Assembly (NCBI RefSeq): GCF_003854275.1
Contig: NZ_QTQP01000006.1
Span: forward strand, 1 to 64,000
Reading direction: 5' to 3'
Length of the DNA: 64,000 bases
Source: Burkholderia sp. Bp8963
GTDB taxonomy: Bacteria; Pseudomonadota; Gammaproteobacteria; Burkholderiales; Burkholderiaceae
A program made the translations under genes and the position numbers. Position 1 is the stretch's first letter. Every line of letters begins with the position of its first letter. This document shows positions 38,926-53,553 of this stretch, one piece after another. The notes beneath the pieces were generated by a model that did not search any database, was not told the DNA's origin, and saw only the letters and a program-made list of their open reading frames with translations.

Positions 38926-40758
38926 ATGCGCACCAAATTAACCGTCAAGAATCCGCGGCCGGCGTCGCCGACCCGCGCCCCCGTCCGTTCCGGCAGCCTC
39001 GTCGCCCGCAAGCCGGTGCGCGCCGCCGCGCCGGACGCGGCCGCCAAGCCGGCCCGCCCGAAGAAGGCGCTCGCGCCGAAGGAGGCCGGCGAGCGTACGT
39101 TCAAGCCGCGCGCCGCCGGTGGTGCGGAACGTCCGGGCGCGGATCGCGCGCCGGCGAAACGCCCGCCGCGTGACGGCGGCGCCGAGCGCAGCTACCGCGG
39201 CGGTGATGCGAAGCCCACCGGCCGCACTGAACGTGGCGCCGGCCGCCCCGGCGAAGGCCGTCCTGAAGGCCGCCCATACCGCGGCGCGGAAGGCAAGCCT
39301 GCTGCACGTGGCGAGCGCGGTGACACCCGTCCGTTTCGAAACGCAGACGCGAAACCCGGCGGCCGCTTCGAGCGTGGCGAGGGTCGTTCCGAAGGTCGTC
39401 CCGAAGGCCGTCCATATCGCAGCGCGGAAGGCAAGCCTACCGCGCGCGGCGAGCGTAGCGACACGCGTCCGTATCGCGGCGCAGACGCGAAACCCGGCGG
39501 CCGCTTCGAGCGTGGCGAAGGCCGCCCCGAAGGTCGCCCCGAAGGTCGTCCATATCGCAGCGCGGAAGGCAAACCCGCTGCACGCGGCGAGCGTGGCGAA
39601 GGCCGCGCCGGCGAATCCCGTCCGTATCGCGGCGCGAATGCAAGACCCTCGGGCGAACGCCGCAGCGCCGACGGCAAGTTCAGCCGCGGCAAGCCCGACG
39701 CACGTCCGGCCCGCCGCGACGACGATGCGCGGCCCCGCCGCGCGAACGCCGGCGCCGAAGGCGGCAAGCGCGCGGCCTATCGCGACGCGACGGGCGGCGA
39801 AGGCGCGAAGCGCAGCTTCGGCGACCGCCGCACCTCGTCCGAACGCCCGGCCCGCGCGCCGCGCGACGGCGAACGCTTCACGCGCAGCCCGGACGCTCCC
39901 GCCCGGCGCGGCAGTGCCGAACGGCCATCGTCCAGCGCAAGCTTCAAGACCGCGCAACCGGTGAAGCGCCGCGCGGCCGACGCTGATCACGGCGACGAAT
40001 CGGGCCTGATGCGCCTGTCGAAACGCATGTCCGAGCTCGGCCTCTGCTCGCGCCGCGAAGCCGACGAATGGATCGAGAAAGGCTGGGTGCTGGTCGACGG
40101 CGAACGCATCGACACGCTCGGCACCAAGGTGCGGCCCGACCAGCGCATCGAGATCGACGAGCGCGCCAGTGCGGCACAAGCCGCGCAGGTGACGATCCTG
40201 CTGCACAAGCCGGTCGGCTATGTGTCGGGCCAGGCGGAAGACGGCTACGAGCCCGCGACCGTGCTGATCACGCGCGAGAACCACTGGAGCGGCGACCGCT
40301 CGGCGCTGCGCTTTTCGCCGCAGCATCTGCACTCGCTCGCGCCGGCCGGCCGGCTCGACATCGATTCGACCGGCCTGCTCGTGCTGACGCAGAACGGCCG
40401 GATCGCGAAGCAACTGATCGGCGAGCAGTCGGACATCGACAAGGAATACCTCGTGCGCGTGCGCTTCGGCGAACGGCTCCTCGACATCGACCAGCACTTC
40501 CCCGCGGAATCGCTCGCGAAGCTGCGCCACGGCCTCGAACTCGACGGCGTTGCGCTGAAGCCCGCGATGGTGAGCTGGCAGAACGGCGAGCAGCTGCGCT
40601 TCGTGCTGCGCGAAGGCAAGAAACGCCAGATCCGCCGCATGTGCGAACTGGTCGGCCTCGAGGTGATCGGCCTCAAGCGCGTGCGGATGGGCCGCGTGAT
40701 GCTCGGCGCGTTGCCGCAGGGGCAATGGCGCTACCTGTCGGCCGACGAGACGTTCTGA
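38926..40758 (+). CDS. RluB-type 23S rRNA pseudouridine synthase with long repeat-bearing N-terminal extension
   Basis: 610 residues. The C-terminal 250 are a normal RsuA/RluB/RluE-family enzyme: S4 RNA-binding domain from about 362 (LMRLSKRMSELGLCSRREAD) and a catalytic domain with Asp478 in GRLDIDSTGLL, ending with GKKRQIRRMCELVGLEV. RluB itself makes pseudouridine 2605 in 23S rRNA. The first 355 residues are a Gly/Arg/Pro/Glu-rich disordered region, basic and RGG-like, with a 46-residue repeat (residues 115-160, 161-206, partial from 207). ATG at 38926 is chosen since it begins MRTKLTVKNPRP 16 bp after glnD; earlier in-frame codons lie inside glnD. Similar basic tails occur in other Burkholderia homologues, but the repeats are notable. 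Confidence 0.88.
   Translation: MRTKLTVKNPRPASPTRAPVRSGSLVARKPVRAAAPDAAAKPARPKKALAPKEAGERTFKPRAAGGAERPGADRAPAKRPPRDGGAERSYRGGDAKPTGRTERGAGRPGEGRPEGRPYRGAEGKPAARGERGDTRPFRNADAKPGGRFERGEGRSEGRPEGRPYRSAEGKPTARGERSDTRPYRGADAKPGGRFERGEGRPEGRPEGRPYRSAEGKPAARGERGEGRAGESRPYRGANARPSGERRSADGKFSRGKPDARPARRDDDARPRRANAGAEGGKRAAYRDATGGEGAKRSFGDRRTSSERPARAPRDGERFTRSPDAPARRGSAERPSSSASFKTAQPVKRRAADADHGDESGLMRLSKRMSELGLCSRREADEWIEKGWVLVDGERIDTLGTKVRPDQRIEIDERASAAQAAQVTILLHKPVGYVSGQAEDGYEPATVLITRENHWSGDRSALRFSPQHLHSLAPAGRLDIDSTGLLVLTQNGRIAKQLIGEQSDIDKEYLVRVRFGERLLDIDQHFPAESLAKLRHGLELDGVALKPAMVSWQNGEQLRFVLREGKKRQIRRMCELVGLEVIGLKRVRMGRVMLGALPQGQWRYLSADETF
39268..39600 (+). repeat. 138-bp in-frame tandem repeat in the RluB-type gene
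   Basis: Units at 39268-39405 and 39406-39543 encode two nearly identical 46-residue blocks starting GRP(Y)R; a third begins at 39544 and diverges after about 18 residues. Length is a multiple of three, so copy number can change without breaking the gene. Confidence 0.85.
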
Positions 40759-40793
40759 CGACGCGCGGCCGCGTCGCGCGCCGCTGTCGTGAT

Positions 40794-40818
40794 AAAGCCC
40801 GCTTGCGCGGGCTTTTTT
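40794..40818. terminator. Terminator between the convergent RluB-type gene and def
   Basis: AAAGCCCGC / GCGGGCTTT, 9-bp stem (40794-40802, 40807-40815), TTGC loop, followed by T-run on the plus strand and TTTATC on the minus strand. Confidence 0.9.
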
Positions 40819-40872
40819 TCGTTTCGGCGTCTCGTCCTGACAATGGTCGGCACCGGGCCAGCCGCGCGCCCG

Positions 40873-43514
<2,642 letters not shown>

Positions 43515-43640
43515 TTATCTCAGTTTGGCGCCGCAGCGGGGCACCCGATGCGGCGCCCGAAGCGGCACCCGGCGCAGGGGCCGCCGGCCGGCTCGCCGCT
43601 GCGCAGGCGGCAGCTCGCCAGCCACGCCCCGCGCATCGCG

Positions 43641-44966
43641 TTACTGGCTGAACAGCCGGCGCGTGACCGGCGAGCCGGCCGGAATGCCGGCCTGTTCGAG
43701 CTTCGCGTACAGCTTCATCAGTTGCTGCTCGATCGCGAGCAGCGTCGACTCCGGCAGCGGCCGGCGCTGGTCGTCGACGACCCGCGCGCCGATCCGTTCG
43801 GACAGCGACTTCGCGTAGTCGCACATCAGCCGGAACGGCAGGATGTCCTCTTCCGCAACCGGCACGTCGAGCACCAGCGTGATCATGTTGCCGCCCTTGT
43901 ACGTCAGGTCGTCGCGCAGGAAGTTGGTGTCGCCGAACTGCAGCATGAACACCGGGTTCTGCTTCGCGTCGAGCTTGACGAAGCGCGTGCCGTCGCGCGA
44001 CAGCAGCAGGCCGTCCTGCGATGCGACCGCCTGCACATAGTTGGCCGACCACGGCGCGCCGTCCGACATCACGTTGATCGACAGCTGCGCGTCGCATTGC
44101 GCGGCGAAGCCGTCGAGCTCGCGCGCCATCGACACCGTTTCCATCATGTCCGGGAACTCGGGCGCGCCGTCGATCGCGTCGGCGAACTGCTGGACGCCCG
44201 TCACGAATTCCGAGAACTCGAGCTCGTTCAGCGGGCCGCCGCGATTCGCGAGCTGCGCGGCCGCGCGCAGCTCCTCGTAGCGCACGCCGTTCTGCAGCAG
44301 CTCCCAGTGGCCGCCCTCGGGCTTGCCTTCGATGTGGACCGGCTTGCTGCCTGCGCGACGCAGGCGCTGCGCGACCGGCAGGATCTTGTCGCCGGGCAGC
44401 GGCGACGCGAGGCGGATCGGCACGATGCAGTCAATGCGACGGTCGACAACCGTGGGCGGCGCCGATGAAATCGTCGTCGCGGCCGGCAGCACGGGCTCGA
44501 CCGGCTCATTCGCGGCGGTTTCCCGGGTCGCTTCCGCCGCCTTGGCCGTTTTGGCCGTTTTGGCCACTTCCGCCGCTTCGGGCGATGCAACCGACTCGAC
44601 GGACTCGTCGGCCGGCAGGTCGACCGACGTCGCCTCGGCCTGCAGGTCGGCCGGCATATCGGCAGGCGCCGCGCCACCCAGGGCGGCCCCACTGAACGTC
44701 GGCTCGACGCGTGCGGCTTCCGCCGCCGCGCCCGCTGCGGCCTCGGCGGCCGGCGCCGCCGGTTCACGGCGCGTCGGCTGGCGCACGGGCTCGATGAACG
44801 GCAGTTCATCGTCGCGCTCGGGGCGGTTCATCACATCCGCCGTCTCCTGCGGCATCGCACGCGGCATCTTGCGCCGCACCTTCGCGCCCTGCCACGCGTT
44901 ATAGACCACGACGCCGCCTACCACGACCGCGCCCGCGCCGATCAAACCGAGTGTCAACTCGTCCAT
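43641..44966 (-). CDS. zipA: Cell division protein ZipA
   Basis: Anchors FtsZ filaments to the inner membrane early in division. 441 residues: N-terminal membrane helix (residues 4-24, LTLGLIGAGAVVVGGVVVYN), a basic patch, an Ala/Pro/Glu-rich flexible linker of about 150 residues with short KTA repeats (AKTAKTAKAAEA), and the C-terminal FtsZ-binding beta-alpha domain from about 180 (VDRRIDCIVPIRL to ADFLRDDLTY region). ZipA is less conserved in betaproteobacteria, but the layout and position between smc and ligA support the name. Confidence 0.9.
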   Translation of the reverse strand: MDELTLGLIGAGAVVVGGVVVYNAWQGAKVRRKMPRAMPQETADVMNRPERDDELPFIEPVRQPTRREPAAPAAEAAAGAAAEAARVEPTFSGAALGGAAPADMPADLQAEATSVDLPADESVESVASPEAAEVAKTAKTAKAAEATRETAANEPVEPVLPAATTISSAPPTVVDRRIDCIVPIRLASPLPGDKILPVAQRLRRAGSKPVHIEGKPEGGHWELLQNGVRYEELRAAAQLANRGGPLNELEFSEFVTGVQQFADAIDGAPEFPDMMETVSMARELDGFAAQCDAQLSINVMSDGAPWSANYVQAVASQDGLLLSRDGTRFVKLDAKQNPVFMLQFGDTNFLRDDLTYKGGNMITLVLDVPVAEEDILPFRLMCDYAKSLSERIGARVVDDQRRPLPESTLLAIEQQLMKLYAKLEQAGIPAGSPVTRRLFSQ

Positions 44967-45066
44967 GCACGCTCCATCAGCAATTCTTTTTCGTTGGACT
45001 CGCGGGCGGGCGTCGATGCGTCGGGCATCGACCTGCCGCGCACCCGCGGGCCAGTGTCGTCAAACG

Positions 45067-48000
45067 TCAATTCTGCGCAAAACCCGCCGCGGTTTCCATG
45101 TCCACCGCGACGATCCGCGATACGCCCTGCTCCTGCATCGTCACGCCGATCAGCTGCTGCGCCATCTCCATCGCGATCTTGTTGTGCGAGATGAAGAGGA
45201 ACTGCGTCTTGTTCGACATCGCGCGCACGAGGTTCGCGAAACGTTCGGTGTTCGCGTCGTCGAGCGGCGCGTCGACCTCGTCGAGCAGACAGAACGGCGC
45301 CGGGTTCAGCTGGAACATCGCGAACACCAGCGCGGTCGCGGTCAGCGCCTTCTCGCCGCCGGACAGCAGGTGGATCGTCGCGTTCTTCTTGCCGGGCGGC
45401 TGCGCCATCACCTGCACGCCGGCGTCGAGAATCTCGTCGCCCGTCATGATCAGCTTCGCCTGGCCGCCGCCGAACAGGCGCGGGAACAGGTCGCTGAAGT
45501 GACGGTTGACCTCGTCGAAGGTTCCCTGCAGCAGCGTGCGGGTTTCCTGGTCGATCTTGTGGATCGCGTCCTCGAGCGTCGTGATCGCGTCGGTCAGGTC
45601 GGCCGACTGCGCGTCGAGGAACACCTTGCGCTCGCTCGCGGCCTTCAGCTCGTCGAGCGCGGCCATGTTCACGGGGCCGAGCGCGTTGATCGCGTTGTTG
45701 AGTCGCGTCACTTCGCCCTGCAGGTACGACGGCTTCAGGTCCGGCGTGAGCTTCTCGCGCAGCGCTTCCTCGTCGACTTCCGCCGCCGCGAGTTGCTCGG
45801 CGAACTGCTCGACGGACAGGCGCGCGGCCTGCTCCTTCAGCTGCAATTCGGTGATGCGGTCGCGCAGCGGCTGCAGCGAGCGCTCGGCGACGAGACGCTG
45901 CTCGTCCGATGCGCGCAGCTTCGCGGTGAGGTCGTCGAGCTCGATGCGCGCGGCCTGCAGCGCCTCTTCCTTCACCGCGCGAATCTCGAGCGCATCCTGC
46001 AGCCCGGTGTGCGCGGTCTGCTCGTTGATCGTCTCGAGCTCGGCGCGCGCATCTTCCAGCGACGCGGCCACGCGCTCGCTCTGCTCGTGCGCGACCTGGA
46101 TGCTGCGCTTCAGCTCGTCGATCCGGGTCACCGCATTGCGGGCCGCGAAGCGCGCGTCGTTCGCTGCGCGCTCGAGATCGCGCGCTTCCTGGCGCGCCTG
46201 CGTCAGCGACTCGTCGAGCGACTCGAACGCGAGCTGGTTGTCCTCGAAGCGCGCCTGCAGCTCCGCGAGCTCGCCGTCGAAGCGCTCGAAATTCGCTTCC
46301 GACTCCGCGCGCAGCGCACGCTGCTCCTCGATCTGCGCGCCGATTTCCTCGAGTTCCTCGCGAATCTGCGTGCTGCGCTGCGTATAGCGCTCGTGCGCCT
46401 GCGCGAGCTTCAGCACGTCCATCTGCAGCGCATGCACGCGCTGCGTCGCGCGTTCGGCCTGCGCGCGGACGTCGCCGAGCGCCTGGGCCGCCTGCGTATG
46501 CGCGGCTTCCGCGCGCACCACGGCCGACTTCGCTTCGTCCGCGAGCAGCGCCTGCGCACGCACCTGGCGCGTCAGGTTCTCGATTTCCTGCTGGCGAGCG
46601 AGCATCCCCGCCTGCTCCGAATCGGCCGCATACAGCTGCACGCCGACGCGCGTGACGATGTGGCCGGCCTTGACGACGAACGATCCGCCCGCCGGCAGCT
46701 GCGAACGCGTCGCGAGCGCCTGCGCGACGTCGTCCGCGACGTACACGTTGCCGAGCCAGTCGTTCAGCACCGCACGGATGCCCGCGTCGTCGATGCGCAC
46801 GAGCGACAGCACCGCGCGCAGCCCGCTGACCGCCGCGGGCGGCTCGCCGGCCGGCGGCGGTGCGTAGAACGCGAGCTTCGCCGGCGGCGCGTCGGTCGCG
46901 AACGCCTTCACCCAGTCGAGATTCGACACTTCGAGCGCGGCGAGCCGCTCGCGCAGCACGGCCTCGAGCGCCGTTTCCCAGCCCGGCTCGACGTGCAGCT
47001 TCTTCCACAGGCGCGGCAGCGTGCCGAGCTCGTGCTTGTCGAGCCACGGCTGCACCTTGCCCTCGGTCTGCACGTTCTCCTGCAGTTGCCTCAGCGCGGC
47101 GAGACGCGCCTCGAGCTGGTGGATCTGCGCGCTTTCGGCCTGCACGCGCTCATGTGCGGCACGGCGCTCGGCGTCGAGGCGCGGCACCGTCTCCTGCGCG
47201 TCCGCGACGCGCGCCTGCGCGTCGGCGAGAATTTCTTCCTGCTCGGCGAGCTGCATGCGCAACTCCTCGAGCTGCGCTTCGTCCGGCACGTCGAGGCCGC
47301 CCGCTTCCGCCTTCAGGCGCTCGTGCCGCTGCTGCAGCTGCTGCAGCTGCTGGTCGGCGTTGCGCTGGTGCGCGGCCTCGAGCTTCAGCGACTGCTCGGT
47401 CTGCGCGATCCGGCCACGCTCGTCGTTGAGCTGCGCCTGCGCGTCGCGCCAGGTCGCCTCGAGCGCCGGCAGCGCGTCGTGCTTCGCCGCGGCGGCGTCC
47501 TCGGCGAGCGCGGCCTTCTCGTCGGCGACCGCACGCGCTTCCTCGGCTTCCTCGAGCTCGTCCTGCGCCTTGTCGGCCTGCGCGCGCCACTGCTCGCGCT
47601 GCGCATTCAGCGCGGCAATCTGCGCCTGCACGCGGTTGCGCGATTCGACAATGAACCTGATCTCGGCTTCCAGCCGGCTGACTTCGGCGTTCGCTTCGTA
47701 GAGCGCGCCTTGCGCGCCCTGCATCGCGTCGCTCGCCGCGTAGTGCGCAACGCGCAGCGTCTCGAGCTGCGACTCGACTTCGCGCAGCTTCGCGGTCTGC
47801 GCTTCGAGGTCGATCTGCGCCTGCTCGATCGCACGCTGCTGCTTCTGCTGCTCGCCGCCGGCCTCGTTCTTGCGCAGCAGCCACAACAGGCGCTGCTTCT
47901 CCTCGCCGTCGGCGACGAGTTCCTTGTACCGGGTCGCGACGACTGCCTGCGCCTCGAGCTTCTCGAGGTTCGCGGAAAGCTCGCGGATGATGTCCTCGAC

Positions 48001-48579
48001 ACGCGTCAGGTTCTCGCGCGTGTCGTGCAGCCGGTTTTCGGTCTCGCGACGGCGCTCCTTGTACTTCGACACGCCCGCGGCTTCCTCGAGGAACACGCGC
48101 AGCTCTTCCGGCTTCGCCTCGATGATCCGCGCGATCATGCCCTGCCCGATGATCGCGTACGCGCGCGGCCCGAGGCCCGTGCCGAGGAAGATGTCCTGGA
48201 TGTCGCGGCGGCGTGCCGGCAGGTTGTTGATGTAGTAGCTCGACGTGCCGTCGCGCGTCAGCACGCGCTTCACGGCGATCTCGCCGTACTGGCCCCATTG
48301 GCCGGCCGCACGGCCGTCGGAGTTGTCGAAGATCAGTTCGACGCTCGCCCGGCTGCCCGGCTTGCGGGCGGTCGAGCCGTTGAAGATCACGTCCTGCATC
48401 GACTCACCGCGCAGCTCGGACGCGCGCGACTCGCCGAGCACCCAGCGCACGGCATCGATGATGTTGGACTTGCCGCAACCGTTCGGGCCCACGACGCCGA
48501 CGAGCTGGCCCGGGACCTGGAAATGCGTGGGATCGACGAAGGATTTGAAGCCAGCGAGTTTGATCGAGCTCAGACGCAC
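45067..48579 (-). CDS. smc: Chromosome segregation protein SMC
   Basis: Condensin ATPase that, with ScpA/ScpB (not in this window), organises the chromosome. 1170 residues: Walker A GPNGCGKSN at 31-39, a first coiled coil, a hinge domain near 520-640 (LGTLPRLWKKLHVEPG, HIVTRVGVQLYA), a second coiled coil, then the ABC signature LLSGGEKALTA and Walker B FCLLDEVDAPLDDAN. ATG at 48579 (MRLSSIKLAGFKSF) is the family start. It is 100 bp before zipA and separated by a terminator from the EamA gene upstream. Confidence 0.98.
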   Translation of the reverse strand: MRLSSIKLAGFKSFVDPTHFQVPGQLVGVVGPNGCGKSNIIDAVRWVLGESRASELRGESMQDVIFNGSTARKPGSRASVELIFDNSDGRAAGQWGQYGEIAVKRVLTRDGTSSYYINNLPARRRDIQDIFLGTGLGPRAYAIIGQGMIARIIEAKPEELRVFLEEAAGVSKYKERRRETENRLHDTRENLTRVEDIIRELSANLEKLEAQAVVATRYKELVADGEEKQRLLWLLRKNEAGGEQQKQQRAIEQAQIDLEAQTAKLREVESQLETLRVAHYAASDAMQGAQGALYEANAEVSRLEAEIRFIVESRNRVQAQIAALNAQREQWRAQADKAQDELEEAEEARAVADEKAALAEDAAAAKHDALPALEATWRDAQAQLNDERGRIAQTEQSLKLEAAHQRNADQQLQQLQQRHERLKAEAGGLDVPDEAQLEELRMQLAEQEEILADAQARVADAQETVPRLDAERRAAHERVQAESAQIHQLEARLAALRQLQENVQTEGKVQPWLDKHELGTLPRLWKKLHVEPGWETALEAVLRERLAALEVSNLDWVKAFATDAPPAKLAFYAPPPAGEPPAAVSGLRAVLSLVRIDDAGIRAVLNDWLGNVYVADDVAQALATRSQLPAGGSFVVKAGHIVTRVGVQLYAADSEQAGMLARQQEIENLTRQVRAQALLADEAKSAVVRAEAAHTQAAQALGDVRAQAERATQRVHALQMDVLKLAQAHERYTQRSTQIREELEEIGAQIEEQRALRAESEANFERFDGELAELQARFEDNQLAFESLDESLTQARQEARDLERAANDARFAARNAVTRIDELKRSIQVAHEQSERVAASLEDARAELETINEQTAHTGLQDALEIRAVKEEALQAARIELDDLTAKLRASDEQRLVAERSLQPLRDRITELQLKEQAARLSVEQFAEQLAAAEVDEEALREKLTPDLKPSYLQGEVTRLNNAINALGPVNMAALDELKAASERKVFLDAQSADLTDAITTLEDAIHKIDQETRTLLQGTFDEVNRHFSDLFPRLFGGGQAKLIMTGDEILDAGVQVMAQPPGKKNATIHLLSGGEKALTATALVFAMFQLNPAPFCLLDEVDAPLDDANTERFANLVRAMSNKTQFLFISHNKIAMEMAQQLIGVTMQEQGVSRIVAVDMETAAGFAQN

Positions 48580-48673
48580 GGCGGTATCGGATGTGAAGAA
48601 TGTGTGAAACGGACGGCGGCACGCCGCGCCGGACCAGCCGGCCCTTGCGCGCGGCGCGCCCCCGAATTCAAAA

Positions 48674-48705
48674 GCGGGGCCGCGCGCTTAAGCGTTGGGC
48701 CCCGC
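48674..48705 (-). terminator. Terminator downstream of the EamA gene, upstream of smc
   Basis: GCGGGGCC / GGCCCCGC 8-bp stem (48674-48681, 48698-48705), 16-nt loop, followed on the minus strand by TTTTGAATTC. Confidence 0.7.
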
Positions 48706-48717
48706 AAACGGCACCAA

Positions 48718-49659
48718 TCATACCATCGCGCGTGCGCGGTCCCGACCGCTGCCCGGTTTGTCCTGCGCCGGACTCGACCGGTGGACCCGGCTCGACAGCA
48801 GCGTCGCGAGCACGATGCACGCGCCGCCCGCCCATTCCCGCGAGCTCGGCAATTCGTTCGCGAATACCCAGGCCGACAGCGCGGTGATCACGATCTCGAA
48901 CAGCATGATGATCGACGCGCGGTTCGCCGGCACGCGGGCGAGCCCGTACTGGACGAGCAGGTTGTTCGACGCCATCGTCACGCCGATCCCGACGATGATC
49001 AGCGCCACGACGCCGAGCTGTCCGCTCGCCGGCACGGTCGGCAGCCCCTCGAACAGCGCGGCGATCGCGCCGAACACGGCCGCGCCGCCGAACAGCGTCG
49101 CGGTGCGCATCTCGGCACGCATGTCCGGCAGCTCGCGGCTCGCCTTGATCACGAGCACGTTGCTCATCGCGAAGCTCAGCCCGGCCGCGAGCCCTGCCCA
49201 TTCGGCCGGGTTGGCCGGCAGCGGCACGCCGAGCTTCGGCGACCACAGCATCAGCATCGCACCGCAGATCGACAGCGCGGCGAGCCCCGCGCCCGCCCAG
49301 GTGAGCCGTTCGCGCAGCAGGAAGTGCGCGTAGATCGCGGTCCACGCGGGGGTCAGGTAGAACAGCAGCATCACGCGCAACACCTCGCCGTGGATCGTGC
49401 CCCACACGAAGCCGAGGTTCGTCACGCCGGCCGTCACCGCGATGCCGGGCAGCACCCAGTGCCAGCGCAGCGTCGCGATCGTGCTGCGCCGCGCGACGAT
49501 CACGAACAGGAACGCGACGACGCTCGTCAGCGCGCTCGCCGCGGTGCCCGTCACGCCCAGCGACGCAAGGATCCGCAGCGGATACCAGATCAGGCCCCAT
49601 ACCGACGCGCCGACCAGGATCGCCAGCGTCGGCAGGCTGCCGCGTACTGCATTATTCAT
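48718..49659 (-). CDS. EamA/DMT-superfamily transporter
   Basis: 313-residue inner-membrane permease with about ten hydrophobic segments in two EamA halves. It opens with LAILVGASVWGLIWYPLRI, the typical first helix, and the second half begins VVALIIVGIGVTMASNNLLV. The last segment is AGGACIVLATLLSSRV, then a basic tail. Substrate unknown. Alone between smc (separated by a terminator) and the divergent dapC. The N-terminal ATG at 49659 (MNNAVRGSLPTL) fits. Not a close match to the other EamA protein at 11638. Confidence 0.85.
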   Translation of the reverse strand: MNNAVRGSLPTLAILVGASVWGLIWYPLRILASLGVTGTAASALTSVVAFLFVIVARRSTIATLRWHWVLPGIAVTAGVTNLGFVWGTIHGEVLRVMLLFYLTPAWTAIYAHFLLRERLTWAGAGLAALSICGAMLMLWSPKLGVPLPANPAEWAGLAAGLSFAMSNVLVIKASRELPDMRAEMRTATLFGGAAVFGAIAALFEGLPTVPASGQLGVVALIIVGIGVTMASNNLLVQYGLARVPANRASIIMLFEIVITALSAWVFANELPSSREWAGGACIVLATLLSSRVHRSSPAQDKPGSGRDRARAMV

Positions 49660-49730
49660 CTCGTTCGATACCCTCTATTTTTCGTGATCCGGCGGGCATC
49701 TGCGCCCGCCGTGCCCGCATTCCGTCACGC

Positions 49731-49736
49731 TATAAT
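49731..49736 (+). promoter_or_regulatory. Likely -10 of the dapC promoter
   Basis: Perfect TATAAT, 84 bp before the dapC ATG. The -35 region (GCCGTG at 17-nt spacing) is weak; a GGCGGGC/GCCCGCC hairpin (49691-49710) lies just upstream. Confidence 0.4.
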
Positions 49737-49820
49737 CGTCGGCTGCGACACGCGCCGCGCCGCCGGCGCCGCTTCGCAAGCGCGCGGCGCACGCCGCCCC
49801 TTTCGCTCCAACCGGCCGCG

Positions 49821-51053
49821 ATGGCCGCTTCGCCCGTGAATCCACGACTCGACTCGCTCCAGCCCTATCCTTTCGAAAAGCTGCGCGCCCTGTTCAAGGA
49901 CTTGACCCCCGCCGCCGGCCTGAAACCGATCAGCTTCGGCATCGGCGAGCCCAAGCACCCGACCCCGGCGCTGATCCGCGACGCCGCGGTGGCCGCGCTC
50001 GACGGCCTCGCCAGCTATCCGGCCACGGCCGGCTCGGACGCACTGCGCACGTCGATCGCGCGCTGGCTCGAGCGCCGCTACGGGCTGCCGGCGATCGACC
50101 CGGCGACCGAGGTGCTGCCCGCATCCGGCTCGCGCGAAGCGCTGTTCGCGCTCGCGCAGACGGTGATCGACCCGAGCCGGACCGAAAGCGGCAAGAAAGC
50201 GATCGTACTCTGTCCGAATCCGTTCTATCAAATTTACGAAGGCGCGGCGCTGCTCGCGGGCGCCGAGCCGTACTTCGCGAACAGCGATCCGGCCCGCAAC
50301 TTCGCATGCGACTACGCGGCCGTGCCGGACGACGTGTGGGCGCGCACCCAGCTGCTGTACGTGTGCTCGCCCGGCAACCCGACAGGCGCGGTGCTCACGC
50401 TCGACGACTGGCGCGAGCTGTTCGCGCTGTCGGACCGCCACGGCTTCGTGATCGCGTCCGACGAATGCTATTCGGAGATCTATTTCGACGAGTCCACGCC
50501 GCCGCTCGGCGGGCTCGAGGCCGCACACCGCCTCGGCCGCGGCTTCGAGCGGCTCGTGATGCTGTCGAGCCTGTCGAAGCGCTCGAACGTGCCGGGCATG
50601 CGCTCGGGGTTCGTCGCGGGCGACCCGGCGCTGCTGAAGAAATTCCTGCTGTACCGCACCTACCACGGCGCCGCGCTGTCGCCCGTCTGGCAGCAGGCGA
50701 GCATCGCCGCATGGGGCGACGAGGCGCACGTGCGCGAGAACCGCGCGCTGTACGTGCAGAAGTTCAACACCGTGACGCCGAGGCTCGCGGACGTGATCGA
50801 CGTGAAACTGCCGGACGCCGCGTTCTACCTGTGGGCCAACGTCGCGCGCACCGGGCTGTCGGACACCGAGTTCGCCCGGCGCCTGTACGCCGACTATAAT
50901 GTGACGGTTCTGCCCGGCTCGTACCTCGCGCGCGACGCGCACGGCACGAACCCGGGCCGCGATTTCATCCGGATCGCGCTCGTCGCGGGCACCCCCGAAT
51001 GCGTCGAGGGCGCGCAACGCATCGTCGATTTCTGCCGCGGCCTCGCGCGGTAA
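49821..51053 (+). CDS. dapC: Succinyldiaminopimelate transaminase
   Basis: PLP-dependent class I aminotransferase of lysine/diaminopimelate synthesis, acting between DapD and DapE. 410 residues. The PLP-binding Lys253 is in [16 protein letters not shown]; other hallmarks are [24 protein letters not shown] and [14 protein letters not shown] at 49821 is used; an in-frame GTG at 49836 gives [13 protein letters not shown], the more usual beginning, and neither has a strong ribosome site. dapD follows after 43 bp. It is divergent from the EamA gene. Confidence 0.93.
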   Translation: MAASPVNPRLDSLQPYPFEKLRALFKDLTPAAGLKPISFGIGEPKHPTPALIRDAAVAALDGLASYPATAGSDALRTSIARWLERRYGLPAIDPATEVLPASGSREALFALAQTVIDPSRTESGKKAIVLCPNPFYQIYEGAALLAGAEPYFANSDPARNFACDYAAVPDDVWARTQLLYVCSPGNPTGAVLTLDDWRELFALSDRHGFVIASDECYSEIYFDESTPPLGGLEAAHRLGRGFERLVMLSSLSKRSNVPGMRSGFVAGDPALLKKFLLYRTYHGAALSPVWQQASIAAWGDEAHVRENRALYVQKFNTVTPRLADVIDVKLPDAAFYLWANVARTGLSDTEFARRLYADYNVTVLPGSYLARDAHGTNPGRDFIRIALVAGTPECVEGAQRIVDFCRGLAR

Positions 51054-51096
51054 TCGCGATCCCGATCAATTCCATCCATCTCCTGCGAAACCGAAC

Positions 51097-53542
<2,446 letters not shown>

Positions 53543-53553
53543 CGGAGCCTCGT

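Noticed and set aside
39268-39600. Regular direct repeats that might suggest a CRISPR array
   Set aside because: Units are 138 bp, contiguous without spacers, and lie in frame within an intact gene.
44965-49839. Very long plus-strand open frame over zipA and smc
   Set aside because: Antisense frame of high-GC genes; smc and zipA on the minus strand are clear by motif.
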